Origin: Diaphorobacter limosus
GTDB lineage: Bacteria > Pseudomonadota > Gammaproteobacteria > Burkholderiales > Burkholderiaceae_C
Assembly: GCF_033100095.1 (NCBI RefSeq)
Contig: NZ_CP136921.1
Location: 3,747,001 to 3,811,000 of the forward strand
DNA length: 64,000 nt
Direction: 5' to 3'
Shown: positions 17,489-24,977 of the stretch, piece by piece
Position numbering within the stretch: the stretch's first letter is position 1
How the letters are laid out: the number at the start of each line of letters is the position of its first letter
Position numbers and translations under genes: made by a program
The notes under the pieces: generated by a model
What the model was told of the DNA's origin: nothing
Databases searched by the model: none
What the model saw: only the letters and a program-made list of their open reading frames with translations

Positions 17489-17540
17489 CGCTTGAATTCA
17501 GCGGCTGCCGAAGGCAGTCCGCTGGAATGATGGGTTAGGC
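17483..17540 (-). repeat. attC site 6
   Basis: 58 bp; cores AGCTAAC and GTTAGGC, arms GCGGCTGCC/GGCAGTCCGC. Confidence 0.88.
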
Positions 17541-17648
17541 ACTGATGATAGATGAGCGCGCGAACACGAAGCAGAAACACTGCGGAAACAACAGCTTTGA
17601 CCCTGCGCAACTTTTCCAGGCGAAGCCCGCCCACTTGCTCCATACAAA

Positions 17649-18665
17649 TTAATCAGCCTCTGATTCAGTAACCATATCACCAACTACTCCCCATACGTAG
17701 TCGTATTTCTCGCCAGTAGGGCATTCAGTAGTAAACTTACGAAGGATATCTATATTAAGACGAACTAATTCTTTAGGTGAGTTACGTTGAACATCCATGC
17801 AGAACTGTAGTTCAGAATTCTTCAAATTACGACGATCAACATGATTTTCAGCGGGCTTGTATTGGCTAGTAAGAGGCTCTTCGGATTCTGCAGTTTTAAA
17901 TCCATCTTTTAAATCGACCTGCCCTGGATCACGTTGATTACGAACTGATTCAATAATTCGTTTGGTATCATTAAACTTGCGGGAAGCATTACAAGTATTG
18001 AGATACTGATTCAACTCTTCTTCGGTTGCCTGATTGGTTTTGATTGGGTCATCATATACATGAAAGATCTTACCCTCACCATTGATAACGCGACGTTCGA
18101 CTTGAGCATTCCAAGATATTTGTTCAATCTTATTGCAGAGAGGGCTTTTATTGAGATACTCATTAATTTCAGGAATGGCTTCTACCATACCTTGAAGTAG
18201 CTTGGGGCTAGTGCCTTCCTGAGCATCAAAAATAACCTTAAATTGATTGCTATCCTCATCTATAAATGGGACTGCAATAAATGTTGCTTGAAATACTTTT
18301 TCCTGACCATTAGATGCAATCTTCTTACCAGCCGAATCCTCATATGTGGCCGAGAGACGTAGTGCATATGAATTGGCGCAAATTTTACGACCTTGATCAT
18401 CCTTACCGATATTATTGGCGCCAACTAGTTGAAATACACTGGATCCATTGCTCAACACTGGAGGCTCTATTACTCCAGTTTGCGAATTAGCAAGAGTTGA
18501 ATAAATAATATTCCGGATTTGATCAGAATCACATTTAAATGCAGCTGATACTGAGACAGGCTCGCTTGAGCCAGCGAGTCCCACCTTCTTGTCACCACAT
18601 GCAGCAAGTGTTAATGCACCAATGCTAATGACGACATATGTAAGAAGCTTGACAATTTTCCCCAT
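17649..18665 (-). CDS. predicted lipoprotein of unknown function (cassette gene)
   Basis: 338 residues from the ATG at 18665; an in-frame ATG six codons upstream is less favoured. The signal peptide ends in the lipobox LTLAACG, predicting an acylated Cys. The mature part shows no family I recognise; it has six or so Cys residues and a Trp-Gly-containing C-terminus (YVWGVVGDMV). It is markedly AT-rich with codon use unlike the host. The gene makes up most of the longest cassette (17483-18746). The 100 bases downstream of its stop contain pieces of the sequence shared by the ORF-less cassettes. Confidence 0.7.
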   Translation of the reverse strand: MGKIVKLLTYVVISIGALTLAACGDKKVGLAGSSEPVSVSAAFKCDSDQIRNIIYSTLANSQTGVIEPPVLSNGSSVFQLVGANNIGKDDQGRKICANSYALRLSATYEDSAGKKIASNGQEKVFQATFIAVPFIDEDSNQFKVIFDAQEGTSPKLLQGMVEAIPEINEYLNKSPLCNKIEQISWNAQVERRVINGEGKIFHVYDDPIKTNQATEEELNQYLNTCNASRKFNDTKRIIESVRNQRDPGQVDLKDGFKTAESEEPLTSQYKPAENHVDRRNLKNSELQFCMDVQRNSPKELVRLNIDILRKFTTECPTGEKYDYVWGVVGDMVTESEAD

Positions 18666-18746
18666 TTTATAACATCCAATCATCTATATGAACAAGAGAA
18701 ACTAATTTTCCCCATCGCTGCTTGCGTACGACTGGTAATTGCTGGA

Positions 18747-18857
18747 GGCTAACGTCCAAGCTCACCCACGCTCACCCGTGGCGCGACTCGTGCCTGAGCG
18801 AAGCGACAAGCACGAGGCGTGACGCGGGTGAGCGTTGGGTGCAGCGCCTTGTTAGCC
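18747..18857 (-). repeat. attC site 7, long type (111 bp)
   Basis: Cores GGCTAAC and GTTAGCC lie about 100 bases apart, with extended inverted repeats between (CTCACCCGTG with CGCGGGTGAG, and CGTGC with GCACG). It is nearly twice the length of the other sites. Confidence 0.85.
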
Positions 18858-18862
18858 CTTCG

Positions 18863-19063
18863 TTACCATTGGATTGGGGTAAAGGTCTGTGATCTTTCCG
18901 TCAATTCCTTCTCGATGGCATCGGCAAAACCGCGCCAATCTTGAAATGAGCGGACGCCGTAAACTTTGTCCGCAGATGGATTTTCATCGTCCTTCCGCAA
19001 GCAGTCTCTGACTTTGTCGTAAAACTCAATCAGGGTTTGGGTGGTAAATCCGGAAATATTCAT
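18863..19063 (-). CDS. small acidic protein, second gene of a two-gene cassette
   Basis: 66 residues (MNISGFTTQTLIEF...), soluble and helical, ending in TPIQW just before the long attC. It overlaps the stop of the upstream gene by an ATGA (19060-19063), so the two are translationally coupled. No family is recognised. Two coupled small genes in one cassette could be a toxin-antitoxin-like pair, but nothing in the sequences proves it. Confidence 0.65.
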   Translation of the reverse strand: MNISGFTTQTLIEFYDKVRDCLRKDDENPSADKVYGVRSFQDWRGFADAIEKELTERSQTFTPIQW

Positions 19064-19266
19064 CGAGCCGAAGTAGTTCCTGTCTGTTGTCCTTTTTCGT
19101 TGTAGGTGTAAATCCAGCTACCCCTTTGGATGTTGACGGAACTGCTCGTGTAACCCTTCAAGCCATCATTAGGACCACTGCCAGCGGATTGGGTGAAAAT
19201 CTGCTGATTCTTCTCGTTGTATACATAGACCCACGATCCGCGTTGAACTGCATTTGCGATTGCCAT
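19060..19266 (-). CDS. small tandem-repeat protein, first gene of a two-gene cassette
   Basis: 68 residues from the ATG at 19266, preceded by AAAGGAAA. It contains two copies of RGSW(V/I)Y(V/T)YNEK about 35 residues apart, each a predicted beta-hairpin (RGSWVYVYNEKNQQ and RGSWIYTYNEKGQQ). Such repeats suggest a small beta-sheet protein built by internal duplication. The function is unknown. The upstream in-frame extension to 19338 lacks a ribosome-binding site. Confidence 0.7.
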   Translation of the reverse strand: MAIANAVQRGSWVYVYNEKNQQIFTQSAGSGPNDGLKGYTSSSVNIQRGSWIYTYNEKGQQTGTTSAR

Positions 19267-19345
19267 TGTGTGTTTTCCTTTCGTGTTTGGTTGTTTTGTT
19301 TTTGCCTGCCTAGCGAAGTCAACCCAACGGGCAGGCATTTCATTG

Positions 19346-19405
19346 GGCTAACGCCGGAGTTAAGCCGCCGCGCGTAGCGCGGTCGGCTTGAACGAATTGT
19401 TAGAC
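19346..19405 (-). repeat. attC site 8 (aadA2 attC)
   Basis: 60 bp; cores GGCTAAC and GTTAGAC. Read on the minus strand, it matches the familiar aadA2 attC, which fixed the orientation of the whole array. Confidence 0.95.
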
Positions 19406-19406
19406 A

Positions 19407-20198
19407 TCATTTACCAACTGACTTGATGATCTCGCCTTTCACAAAGCGAATAAATTCTTCCAAGTGATCTGCGCGTGAGGCCAAGTGATCTTCTTTTTGT
19501 CCCAGATAAGCTTGCTTAGCTTCAAGTAAGACGGGCTGATACTGGGCAGGTAGGCGTTTTATTGCCCAGTCGGCAGCGACATCCTTCGGCGCGATTTTGC
19601 CGGTTATTGCGCTGTACCAAATGCGGGACAACGTAAGCACTACATTTCGCTCATCGCCGGCCCAGTCGGGCTGCGAGTTCCATAGCTTCAAGGTTTCCCT
19701 CAGCGCCTCGAATAGATCCTGTTCAGGAACCGGGTCAAAGAATTCCTCCGCTGCCGGACCTACCAAGGCAACGCTATGTTCTCTTGCTTTTGTAAGCAGG
19801 ATAGCTAGATCAATGTCGATCATGGCTGGCTCGAAGATACCCGCAAGAATGTCATTGCGCTGCCATTCTCCAAATTGCAGCTCGCGCTTAGCCGGATAAC
19901 GCCACGGGATGATGTCGTCATGCACGACAAGGGTGACTTCTATAGCGCGGAGCGTCTCGCTCTCGCCAGGGAAAGCCGAAGCCTCCATAAGGTCATTGAG
20001 CAATGCTCGCCGCGTCGTTTCATCAAGCTTTACGGCCACAGTAACCAACAAATCAATATCGCTGTATGGCTTCAGGCCGCCATCCACTGCGGAGCCGTAC
20101 AAATGCACGGCCAGCAACGTTGATTCCAGATGGCGCTCAATGACGCTTAGCACCTCTGATAGTTGGTTCGAAATTTCGATGGTCACCGCTACCCTCAT
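19407..20198 (-). CDS. aadA2: aminoglycoside (3'')(9) adenylyltransferase AadA2
   Basis: 263 residues from the ATG at 20198. As far as I can recall the reference, the sequence is that of AadA2 (start MRVAVTIEISNQLSEVL, end GEIIKSVGK). It adenylates streptomycin and spectinomycin using ATP. The nucleotidyltransferase signature GSAVDGGLKPYSDIDLLV holds the metal-binding DxD. The cassette start, a few bases between the attC core and the ATG, is that of the standard mobile aadA2 cassette. The minus-strand direction matches the attC orientation. The exact allele needs a database comparison. Confidence 0.95.
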   Translation of the reverse strand: MRVAVTIEISNQLSEVLSVIERHLESTLLAVHLYGSAVDGGLKPYSDIDLLVTVAVKLDETTRRALLNDLMEASAFPGESETLRAIEVTLVVHDDIIPWRYPAKRELQFGEWQRNDILAGIFEPAMIDIDLAILLTKAREHSVALVGPAAEEFFDPVPEQDLFEALRETLKLWNSQPDWAGDERNVVLTLSRIWYSAITGKIAPKDVAADWAIKRLPAQYQPVLLEAKQAYLGQKEDHLASRADHLEEFIRFVKGEIIKSVGK

Positions 20199-20201
20199 GA
20201 T

Positions 20202-20259
20202 GTCTAACGCCCAGAAATAACCGGCGGCGTAGCCGTCCGGGTTGATTGAAAGGTTAGAA
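20202..20259 (-). repeat. attC site 9
   Basis: 58 bp; cores GTCTAAC and GTTAGAA, with short arms (CCGGCGGC/GCCGTCCGG). The plus-strand bases AAAGG before the right core could serve as a ribosome-binding site for the reversed gene that follows. Confidence 0.85.
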
Positions 20260-20261
20260 CC

Positions 20262-20513
20262 ATGAACGAAGAAAGACACGGTTTTTATGTGGGCGTCAAA
20301 AGATGCGGGTGTATTACTGCCACGCTTGTTGATGACTCGACGACGAGACCAAAAGAGATTGCAGATTTCGCACGGGAGATGGAGAAAACGGGCCGCAGAG
20401 TGGAGCGCAGAGAATTAACACTGGACGAGTTCAAAGCAGCATTCAAACGCTGCGGATGTGAATCATCTAACGTCGAAATCAGCGGCGCCGAAGGCGTCCG
20501 CTGGATTGATTAG
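20262..20513 (+). CDS. phage-type hypothetical protein, reversed in its cassette
   Basis: 83 residues (MNEERHGFYVGVKRCGCITATLVDD...). The pattern GVKRCGC...AALVDD...RELTLDEFKAAFKRCGC resembles short uncharacterised proteins in phages and integrons. Two CGC motifs could bind metal. The last 14 or so codons lie inside attC 10. The plus-strand frame opposes the attC orientation. Confidence 0.55.
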   Translation: MNEERHGFYVGVKRCGCITATLVDDSTTRPKEIADFAREMEKTGRRVERRELTLDEFKAAFKRCGCESSNVEISGAEGVRWID

Positions 20514-20519
20514 TTGGGC
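20465..20519 (-). repeat. attC site 10 (oxacillinase cassette)
   Basis: 55 bp; cores ATCTAAC and GTTGGGC. It overlaps both the oxacillinase stop codon and the end of the reversed 83-residue ORF. Confidence 0.88.
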
Positions 20520-21310
20520 GGCAACGCGTCGATAGAGCGAAGGATTGCCCGCGCGATTGCCTCTCTTTTGAAAAGATCATCCGTTCTGTTTGGCGTATCA
20601 ATATTCAGCGCGAAGAATACGGGACCGGTTGGCCATTCAACCCACCCTATCCACCAGCCAAACCTGCCTTCCCAGCCAGTCTTTGCGCGTAGTATCCAGT
20701 TGCGCCCGGCTTCCGTAATCATGAGATATTTGACCAAGCGCTGGTGTTCCACCTGAAATGGCAGCTGATTTCGATAAAGTTTTCTGAGAAACGAAATCTG
20801 TTCGTGCGCTGAGATTTCAAGATTGCCATCTATCCAGTAATTGCCCTTAATTGTCGAAGGGTCGGCGTTGCCATAGTCAATTTGCTTTAAATAGCGTCTT
20901 GCGTTGTCCTCTCCGATCTCTTTTGCAAATAGCTCATAAACCCAGACCGCAGAATTTCGCATCGCTGATCGCAAGTCTTGGTCTTGATTGTGGCCCGCAA
21001 AGCTCCGCTTAACGCCATCCCATCGAAAAACCTGGAACTCATCACGAACGGCGCCTGCATCGAGTGCAAAAAGTGTGTGTGGAAGCTTGAAGGTTGAAGC
21101 AGGCGAGTAACGCTTTGCTGCTCGCTCTTGACCAAAAACCAATAAAGCATGCTCCGCTTGACGTTCGTCTGCAATAACGATTGCACCTTCGGCCTGGAGG
21201 TCGCTGAAGAACTTCTTCCAGTCAGAACGGACTACCACGTGTTCTTGCGCATGCACGAATGAGGTAAGAAAAAAAGTAGATAGCAGTATGGTGAGGAATC
21301 GGATTGCCAT
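20510..21310 (-). CDS. blaOXA: class D beta-lactamase, OXA-2 family (OXA-3/OXA-21-like)
   Basis: 266 residues with a signal peptide (MAIRFLTILLSTFFLTSFVHA). All class D motifs are intact: STFK (Ser 72, Lys 75), SAV (120-122), YGN (146-148) and KTG (210-212). It hydrolyses penicillins in the periplasm; no carbapenemase-specific change can be judged by eye. From memory the sequence is closest to OXA-3/OXA-21; a Tyr in RLVKYLMITEAG may or may not be allele-specific. AAAGGAAA precedes the ATG. The cassette orientation is normal. Confidence 0.93.
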   Translation of the reverse strand: MAIRFLTILLSTFFLTSFVHAQEHVVVRSDWKKFFSDLQAEGAIVIADERQAEHALLVFGQERAAKRYSPASTFKLPHTLFALDAGAVRDEFQVFRWDGVKRSFAGHNQDQDLRSAMRNSAVWVYELFAKEIGEDNARRYLKQIDYGNADPSTIKGNYWIDGNLEISAHEQISFLRKLYRNQLPFQVEHQRLVKYLMITEAGRNWILRAKTGWEGRFGWWIGWVEWPTGPVFFALNIDTPNRTDDLFKREAIARAILRSIDALPPN

Positions 21311-21325
21311 TAAGTTTCCTTTGAC

Positions 21326-21385
21326 GCCTAACGGCCCAGGTAAGCCGCCCGCCGTAGGCGGGTCGGCTTGAGCGCCGGGTTAGAC
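21326..21385 (-). repeat. attC site 11
   Basis: 60 bp; cores GCCTAAC and GTTAGAC; arms GCCGCCCGCC/GGCGGGTCGGC. Confidence 0.9.
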
Positions 21386-21604
21386 CCAAAGCGCAAAAAC
21401 GAAAGTGACCGCACAGGCCACGGACTACGAAAACAATAGCTGCTTGCGCTTGCTGCACAAGGGCTAGAGGCCAAAAAGGCTTGAAACTGGCGCAACCCAC
21501 GCAGGCGAAGCCCGAGCGAACGCCAAACACCCAGCGGATAAACGCTTGCGAAGGTAAATGGCGTTTGAATATTCATGGGCTGAAATGGGCAGGAATAAAA
21601 AGCA
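21386..21604. other. ORF-less cassette body, family B copy 1
   Basis: 219 bases with no convincing gene; nearly identical to 23477-23695. It contains the short repeat (AATAGCTGCTTGCGCTTG at about 21427) and the GCAGGCGAAGCCCG block shared by families A, C and D. The minus-strand open frame ends in the attC and has no good ribosome-binding site. Confidence 0.7.
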
Positions 21605-21662
21605 GGCTAACGCCGGAGTTCAGCCGCCGCCGTAGGCGGTCGGCTGCAACGACTTGTTAGCC
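21605..21662 (-). repeat. attC site 12
   Basis: 58 bp; cores GGCTAAC and GTTAGCC. Confidence 0.9.
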
Positions 21663-21688
21663 GTGTTTGCCAATAAAAGGAGAAACCA

Positions 21689-22078
21689 ATGCAATCCGAA
21701 GTGATGAAGTTTGACCCTGCAACGGGTGAGCCGAGACCCTATCCTAGCCACGCTGAACAATGGAGGCGATGGCATGGGCATGGTTGTGCATGGCTGTTTA
21801 ACCCGTGGAGTGGCGAACGGCGTGACGCACGCGATGTTGGTAGCGACATAAATGGACGGCTGATTGCGCCGCACGGAACACTCGGCTCTGATCTTGGAGT
21901 TGCCGGAGTGCTGGACAACACGGCTAACGCCCTGAGTTCAGCCGCCGCCGTAGGCGGTCGGCTGCGACGAAATGTTAGGACACAGTGGCGACTTAATATG
22001 GGGGCAGTCAAGAGACTCAATGACATTCCATGTGCCCACCAGGGAAAACGGTACATGGACGCCCTGTTTGGTTGTTGA
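21689..22078 (+). CDS. phage-type hypothetical protein, reversed in its cassette
   Basis: The frame opens at an ATG with AAAGGAG upstream and codes for MQSEVMKFDPATGEPRPYP..., followed by HGHGCAWLFNPWSGERRDARDVGSDINGRLIAPHG. This resembles small uncharacterised phage proteins. The credible part is about 80 residues, up to attC 13 (21922). The frame then happens to stay open through attC 13 and across the 3' end of the DUF4124 gene on the other strand, which is not likely to be meaningful. It is plus-strand and so opposite to the array direction. Confidence 0.5.
   Translation: MQSEVMKFDPATGEPRPYPSHAEQWRRWHGHGCAWLFNPWSGERRDARDVGSDINGRLIAPHGTLGSDLGVAGVLDNTANALSSAAAVGGRLRRNVRTQWRLNMGAVKRLNDIPCAHQGKRYMDALFGC
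21922..21980 (-). repeat. attC site 13
   Basis: 59 bp; cores GGCTAAC and GTTAGGA. The arms match sites 1-4. Confidence 0.9.
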
Positions 22079-22565
22079 TAACTGTTCTTGGATGGCTTGG
22101 CGTGTTTTGATTATTAATAATTACACGAGTGGGTTCTGGCATATTTAACATTGACCGCAATTTTAAACATTCTGCGCCCTCTCGACGGTTCTTGTTAGTG
22201 ATGGTGTTTTTCTCCATATCACACCGTCGTGTTTGTTCTGATACAGAAACATCATAACGAATGCCAGCTTGGGGTGTCTGGCTTTGTACAGGTTGTGGTT
22301 GAGCATATTGCTGGTTAATTTGCCGCTCGCGCTGCAAGGCTTGTTGCTGCAATTTTCGATTTTCTGCCTCAAGTGCTTTCAAGCGTTCTTGATAAATTTG
22401 TTCGGGATCTTTTTTTTCTTGAATTAAACCACCAGTAGAGCCTGCTTGACAGGGGAGATCAGAAAATACTGTACGCCCATTGACGCTGCATTTGTATACT
22501 TGTGCGTACCCCGTTGACATTGAAAGCACAAAAAATATAAAAGACAGGAATTGTCGGTTTTTCAT
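22017..22565 (-). CDS. DUF4124 exported protein, copy B (cassette gene)
   Basis: 182 residues from the ATG at 22565, with a signal peptide (MKNRQFLSFIFFVLSMSTGYAQ). It is colinear and highly similar to copy A at 16178: DUF4124 block VYKCSVNGRTVFSDLPC, coiled coil YQERLKALEAENRKLQQQ, and an identical C-terminal tail from SMLNMPEPTRVIINNQ. The most variable part is the QP-rich linker. Both sit in cassettes with similar attC sites, so one cassette was probably copied or acquired twice. Confidence 0.85.
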   Translation of the reverse strand: MKNRQFLSFIFFVLSMSTGYAQVYKCSVNGRTVFSDLPCQAGSTGGLIQEKKDPEQIYQERLKALEAENRKLQQQALQRERQINQQYAQPQPVQSQTPQAGIRYDVSVSEQTRRCDMEKNTITNKNRREGAECLKLRSMLNMPEPTRVIINNQNTPSHPRTVINNQTGRPCTVFPGGHMECH

Positions 22566-22576
22566 GATATTTGCCA

Positions 22577-22636
22577 CCCTAACGGCCCAGATAAGCCGCC
22601 CGCCGTAGGCGGGTCGGCTTGAGCGCAGAGTTAGAC
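22577..22636 (-). repeat. attC site 14
   Basis: 60 bp; cores CCCTAAC and GTTAGAC. Confidence 0.88.
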
Positions 22637-22892
22637 CCGAAGGCCAAAAGGGAGCGCCTGGACTTGAGGACGGGCGCGACCCACGAAAAAGCGCTGCGCC
22701 ACGGAAGCGGCGCAGCGCTGCAAGAATGATAGCTGGTGGCGCTTGACTGGCAAGCGCTAGGGGCCAAAAAGACTGAAAACTTGCCCAACGCATGCAGGCG
22801 AAGCCCAGCGGGCAGCCCAAACTCCAAAGGAGAAACCTTTGAGAAAGGCAAAACCTTGGAATTAATAACGGCCTGCATAAAGCGGGTGATGG
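22637..22892 (-). other. ORF-less cassette body, family A copy 1, with terminator-like hairpin
   Basis: On the minus strand GCGCTGCGCC and GGCGCAGCGC pair perfectly (10 bp) and are followed by TTTTTC, an intrinsic-terminator shape pointing along the array (about 22690-22717). The short repeat follows (about 22728-22770). The body differs from the other A copies beyond 22770. Confidence 0.65.
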
Positions 22893-22952
22893 GACTAACG
22901 GCCAAGGTAAGCGGCCCGCAGAATGCGGGTCCGCTTGACCGCAGAGTTAGAC
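22893..22952 (-). repeat. attC site 15
   Basis: 60 bp; cores GACTAAC and GTTAGAC; arms GCGGCCCGCA/TGCGGGTCCGC. Confidence 0.9.
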
Positions 22953-23154
22953 CCGAAGGCCAAAAGGAAGCGCCCGGACTTGGACAAGGGCGCAGCCCAC
23001 GAAAAAGCGTTGGGCCACGAAAGCGGCGCAGTGCTGCGAGAATGATAGCTGGTGGCGCTTGCTGCACAAGCGCTGGAGGCCAAAAAGGCTTGGAAGCCTT
23101 TGGAACAGGGCCGAGCGCTGAAATAAGTGGCTGCGCGCATAGAGCGGGTGATGG
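22953..23154 (-). other. ORF-less cassette body, family A copy 2
   Basis: 202 bases, near-identical in length and plan to 23215-23416 and 24716-24917. It has the short repeat (GATAGCTGGTGGCGCTTG) and a weakened version of the terminator-like hairpin. Confidence 0.65.
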
Positions 23155-23214
23155 GACTAACGGCCAAGGTAAGCGGCCCGCAGAATGCGGGTCCGCTTGA
23201 CCGCAGAGTTAGAC
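23155..23214 (-). repeat. attC site 16
   Basis: 60 bp, same sequence as site 15 over its core and arms, consistent with a recent cassette duplication. Confidence 0.9.
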
Positions 23215-23416
23215 CCGAAGGCCGAAAGGAGGCGCCCTGCCTTGAAGAAGGGCGCGGCCCACGAAAAAGCGCTGGGCCACGAGAGCGGCGCAGCGCTGCA
23301 AGAATAATAGCTGGTGGCGCTTGGCTGGCAAGCGCTGGAGGCCCAAAAGGCTTGAAAGCCTTTGGAACAGGGCGGAGCGCTGAAATAAGTGGCTGCGCGC
23401 ATAAAGCGGGTGATGG
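23215..23416 (-). other. ORF-less cassette body, family A copy 3
   Basis: 202 bases. It differs from copy 2 by scattered substitutions only. The minus-strand hairpin GCGCTGCGCC...GGCCCAGCGC is followed by T5. Confidence 0.65.
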
Positions 23417-23476
23417 GACTAACGGACTAGGTAAGCCGCCCGCAGCATGCGGGTCGGCTTGAGCGCCGGGTTAGAC
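23417..23476 (-). repeat. attC site 17
   Basis: 60 bp; cores GACTAAC and GTTAGAC. A hybrid: its left part resembles site 16 and its right part site 11. Confidence 0.88.
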
Positions 23477-23695
23477 CCAAAGCGCAAAAACGAAAGTGAC
23501 CGCACAGGCCACGGACTACGAAAACAATAGCTGCTTGCGCTTGCTGCACAAGGGCTAGAGGCCAAAAAGGCTTGAAACTGTCGCAACCCACGCAGGCGAA
23601 GCCCGAGCGAACGCCAAACACCCAGCGGATAAACGCTTGCGAGGGTAAATGGCGCTTGAATATTCATGGGCTGAAATGAGTAGGAATAAAAAGCA
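23477..23695. other. ORF-less cassette body, family B copy 2
   Basis: 219 bases differing from 21386-21604 at only a few positions (for example CTGTCGC for CTGGCGC). The short repeat is conserved. Confidence 0.7.
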
Positions 23696-23767
23696 GGCTA
23701 ACGTTTGACATGAGGGGCGGCCAAGGGCGCCAGCCCTTGGACGTCCCCCTCGATGGAAGGGTTAGGC
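23696..23767 (-). repeat. attC site 18 (aac(6')-Ib cassette)
   Basis: 72 bp; cores GGCTAAC and GTTAGGC, arms GGCCAAGGGCGCC/CCCTTGG. This is the known aacA4-type attC. Confidence 0.93.
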
Positions 23768-24316
23768 ATCACTGCGTGTTCGCTCGAATGCCTGGCGTGT
23801 TTGAACCATGTACACGGCTGGACCATCTGGGGTGGTTACGGTACCTTGCCTCTCAAACCCCGCTTTCTCGTAGCATCGGATCGCTCGCAAGTTGCTCGGC
23901 GACGGGTCCGTTTGGATCTTGGTGACCTCGGGATCATTGAACAGCAACTCAACCAGAGCTCGAACCAGCTTGGTTCCCAAGCCTTTGCCCAGTTGTGATG
24001 CATTCGCCAGTGACTGGTCTATTCCGCGTACTCCTGGATCGGTTTCTTCTTCCCACCATCCGTCCCCGCTTCCAAGAGCAACGTACGACTGGGCATACCC
24101 AATCGGCTCTCCATTCAGCATTGCAATGTATGGAGTGACGGACTCTTGCGCTAAAACGCTTGGCAAGTACTGTTCCTGTACGTCAGCAAGTGTCGGGCGT
24201 GCTTCTTCTCCGCCCCACCACTCGACAATATGAGATCGATTTAGCCACTCATAGAGCATCGCAAGGTCATGCTCAGTCATGAGGCGCAGTGTGACGGAAT
24301 CGTTGCTGTTGGTCAC
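23762..24316 (-). CDS. aac(6')-Ib: aminoglycoside 6'-N-acetyltransferase AAC(6')-Ib
   Basis: 184 residues from a GTG at 24316 ([17 protein letters not shown]...). The sequence is that of AAC(6')-Ib (aacA4), a GNAT enzyme that acetylates tobramycin, kanamycin and related drugs; the acetyl-CoA loop is [11 protein letters not shown]. The fluoroquinolone-acetylating -cr changes are absent: Trp in GDGWWEEE and Asp in TTPDGPAVY are wild type. The residue after GIDQ is Ser (102 here), which I recall as the Ib' state that shifts specificity from amikacin to gentamicin; this should be checked. The stop overlaps the attC core. Confidence 0.95.
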   Translation of the reverse strand: MTNSNDSVTLRLMTEHDLAMLYEWLNRSHIVEWWGGEEARPTLADVQEQYLPSVLAQESVTPYIAMLNGEPIGYAQSYVALGSGDGWWEEETDPGVRGIDQSLANASQLGKGLGTKLVRALVELLFNDPEVTKIQTDPSPSNLRAIRCYEKAGFERQGTVTTPDGPAVYMVQTRQAFERTRSDA

Positions 24317-24334
24317 GATGCTGTACTTTGTGAT

Positions 24335-24394
24335 GCCTAACGGGCGAGGTAAGCCGACCGCAGAATGCGGGTCGGCTTGACCGAAATGTTAGAG
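24335..24394 (-). repeat. attC site 19
   Basis: 60 bp; cores GCCTAAC and GTTAGAG. Same arms as site 24. Confidence 0.9.
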
Positions 24395-24655
24395 CCAGAA
24401 GCCAAAACGGGTAACCGTAACTTGACGACGGGCGCGAACTGCGGAAAAGCACTGCGCCACCGAGGCGGCGCAGCGCTTGCAAAACAATAGCTGCTTGCGC
24501 TTGCTACGCAAGGGCTGGAGGCCAAAAAGACCATAAACCGACGCAAAGCCAACAGGCGAAGCCCGGAGAAACGGCAAGCCAAGCGCTGAACAGCGCTTGA
24601 GAAACTGAATGCCGTTTGAATAAACATGGGCTAAATAAAGCGGTGGTTTCTTTGG
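24395..24655 (-). other. ORF-less cassette body, family C copy 1
   Basis: 261 bases. The minus-strand hairpin GCGCTGCGCC/GGCGCAGTGC is followed by TTTTCC. The short repeat lies at about 24486-24530. It ends with a block (CCGTTTGAATAAACATGGGCTAAATAAA) that is repeated in family C copy 2. Confidence 0.65.
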
Positions 24656-24715
24656 GACTAACGGCCAAGGTAAGCCGCCCGCCGCAGGCGGGTCGGCTTG
24701 AACGCAGAGTTAGAC
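24656..24715 (-). repeat. attC site 20
   Basis: 60 bp; cores GACTAAC and GTTAGAC. Confidence 0.9.
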
Positions 24716-24917
24716 CCGAAGGCCAAAAGGGAGCGCCCTGCCTTGAAGAAGGGCGCGGCCCACGAAAAACCGCTGGGCCACGGAAGCGACGCAGCGCTGC
24801 AAGAAGGATAGCTGGTGGCGCTTGCTGCACAAGCGCTGGGGGCCCAAAAGGCAGATAAGCCTTTTGAACAGGGCCGAGCGCTGAAATAAGTGGCTGCGCG
24901 CATAAAGCGGGTGATGG
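24716..24917 (-). other. ORF-less cassette body, family A copy 4
   Basis: 202 bases, again close to copies 2 and 3. It carries the short repeat and a decayed terminator-like hairpin. Confidence 0.65.
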
Positions 24918-24977
24918 GACTAACACCTGAGTTAAGCCGCGCCGCGAAGCGGCGTCGGCTTGAATGAATTGTTAGGC
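24918..24977 (-). repeat. attC site 21
   Basis: 60 bp; cores GACTAAC and GTTAGGC; arms GCCGCGCCGC/GCGGCGTCGGC. Holds the stop of the VOC gene. Confidence 0.9.

Noticed and set aside
23762-24316. Fluoroquinolone-acetylating -cr variant of AAC(6')-Ib
   Set aside because: The Trp and Asp that change in -cr are both wild type.
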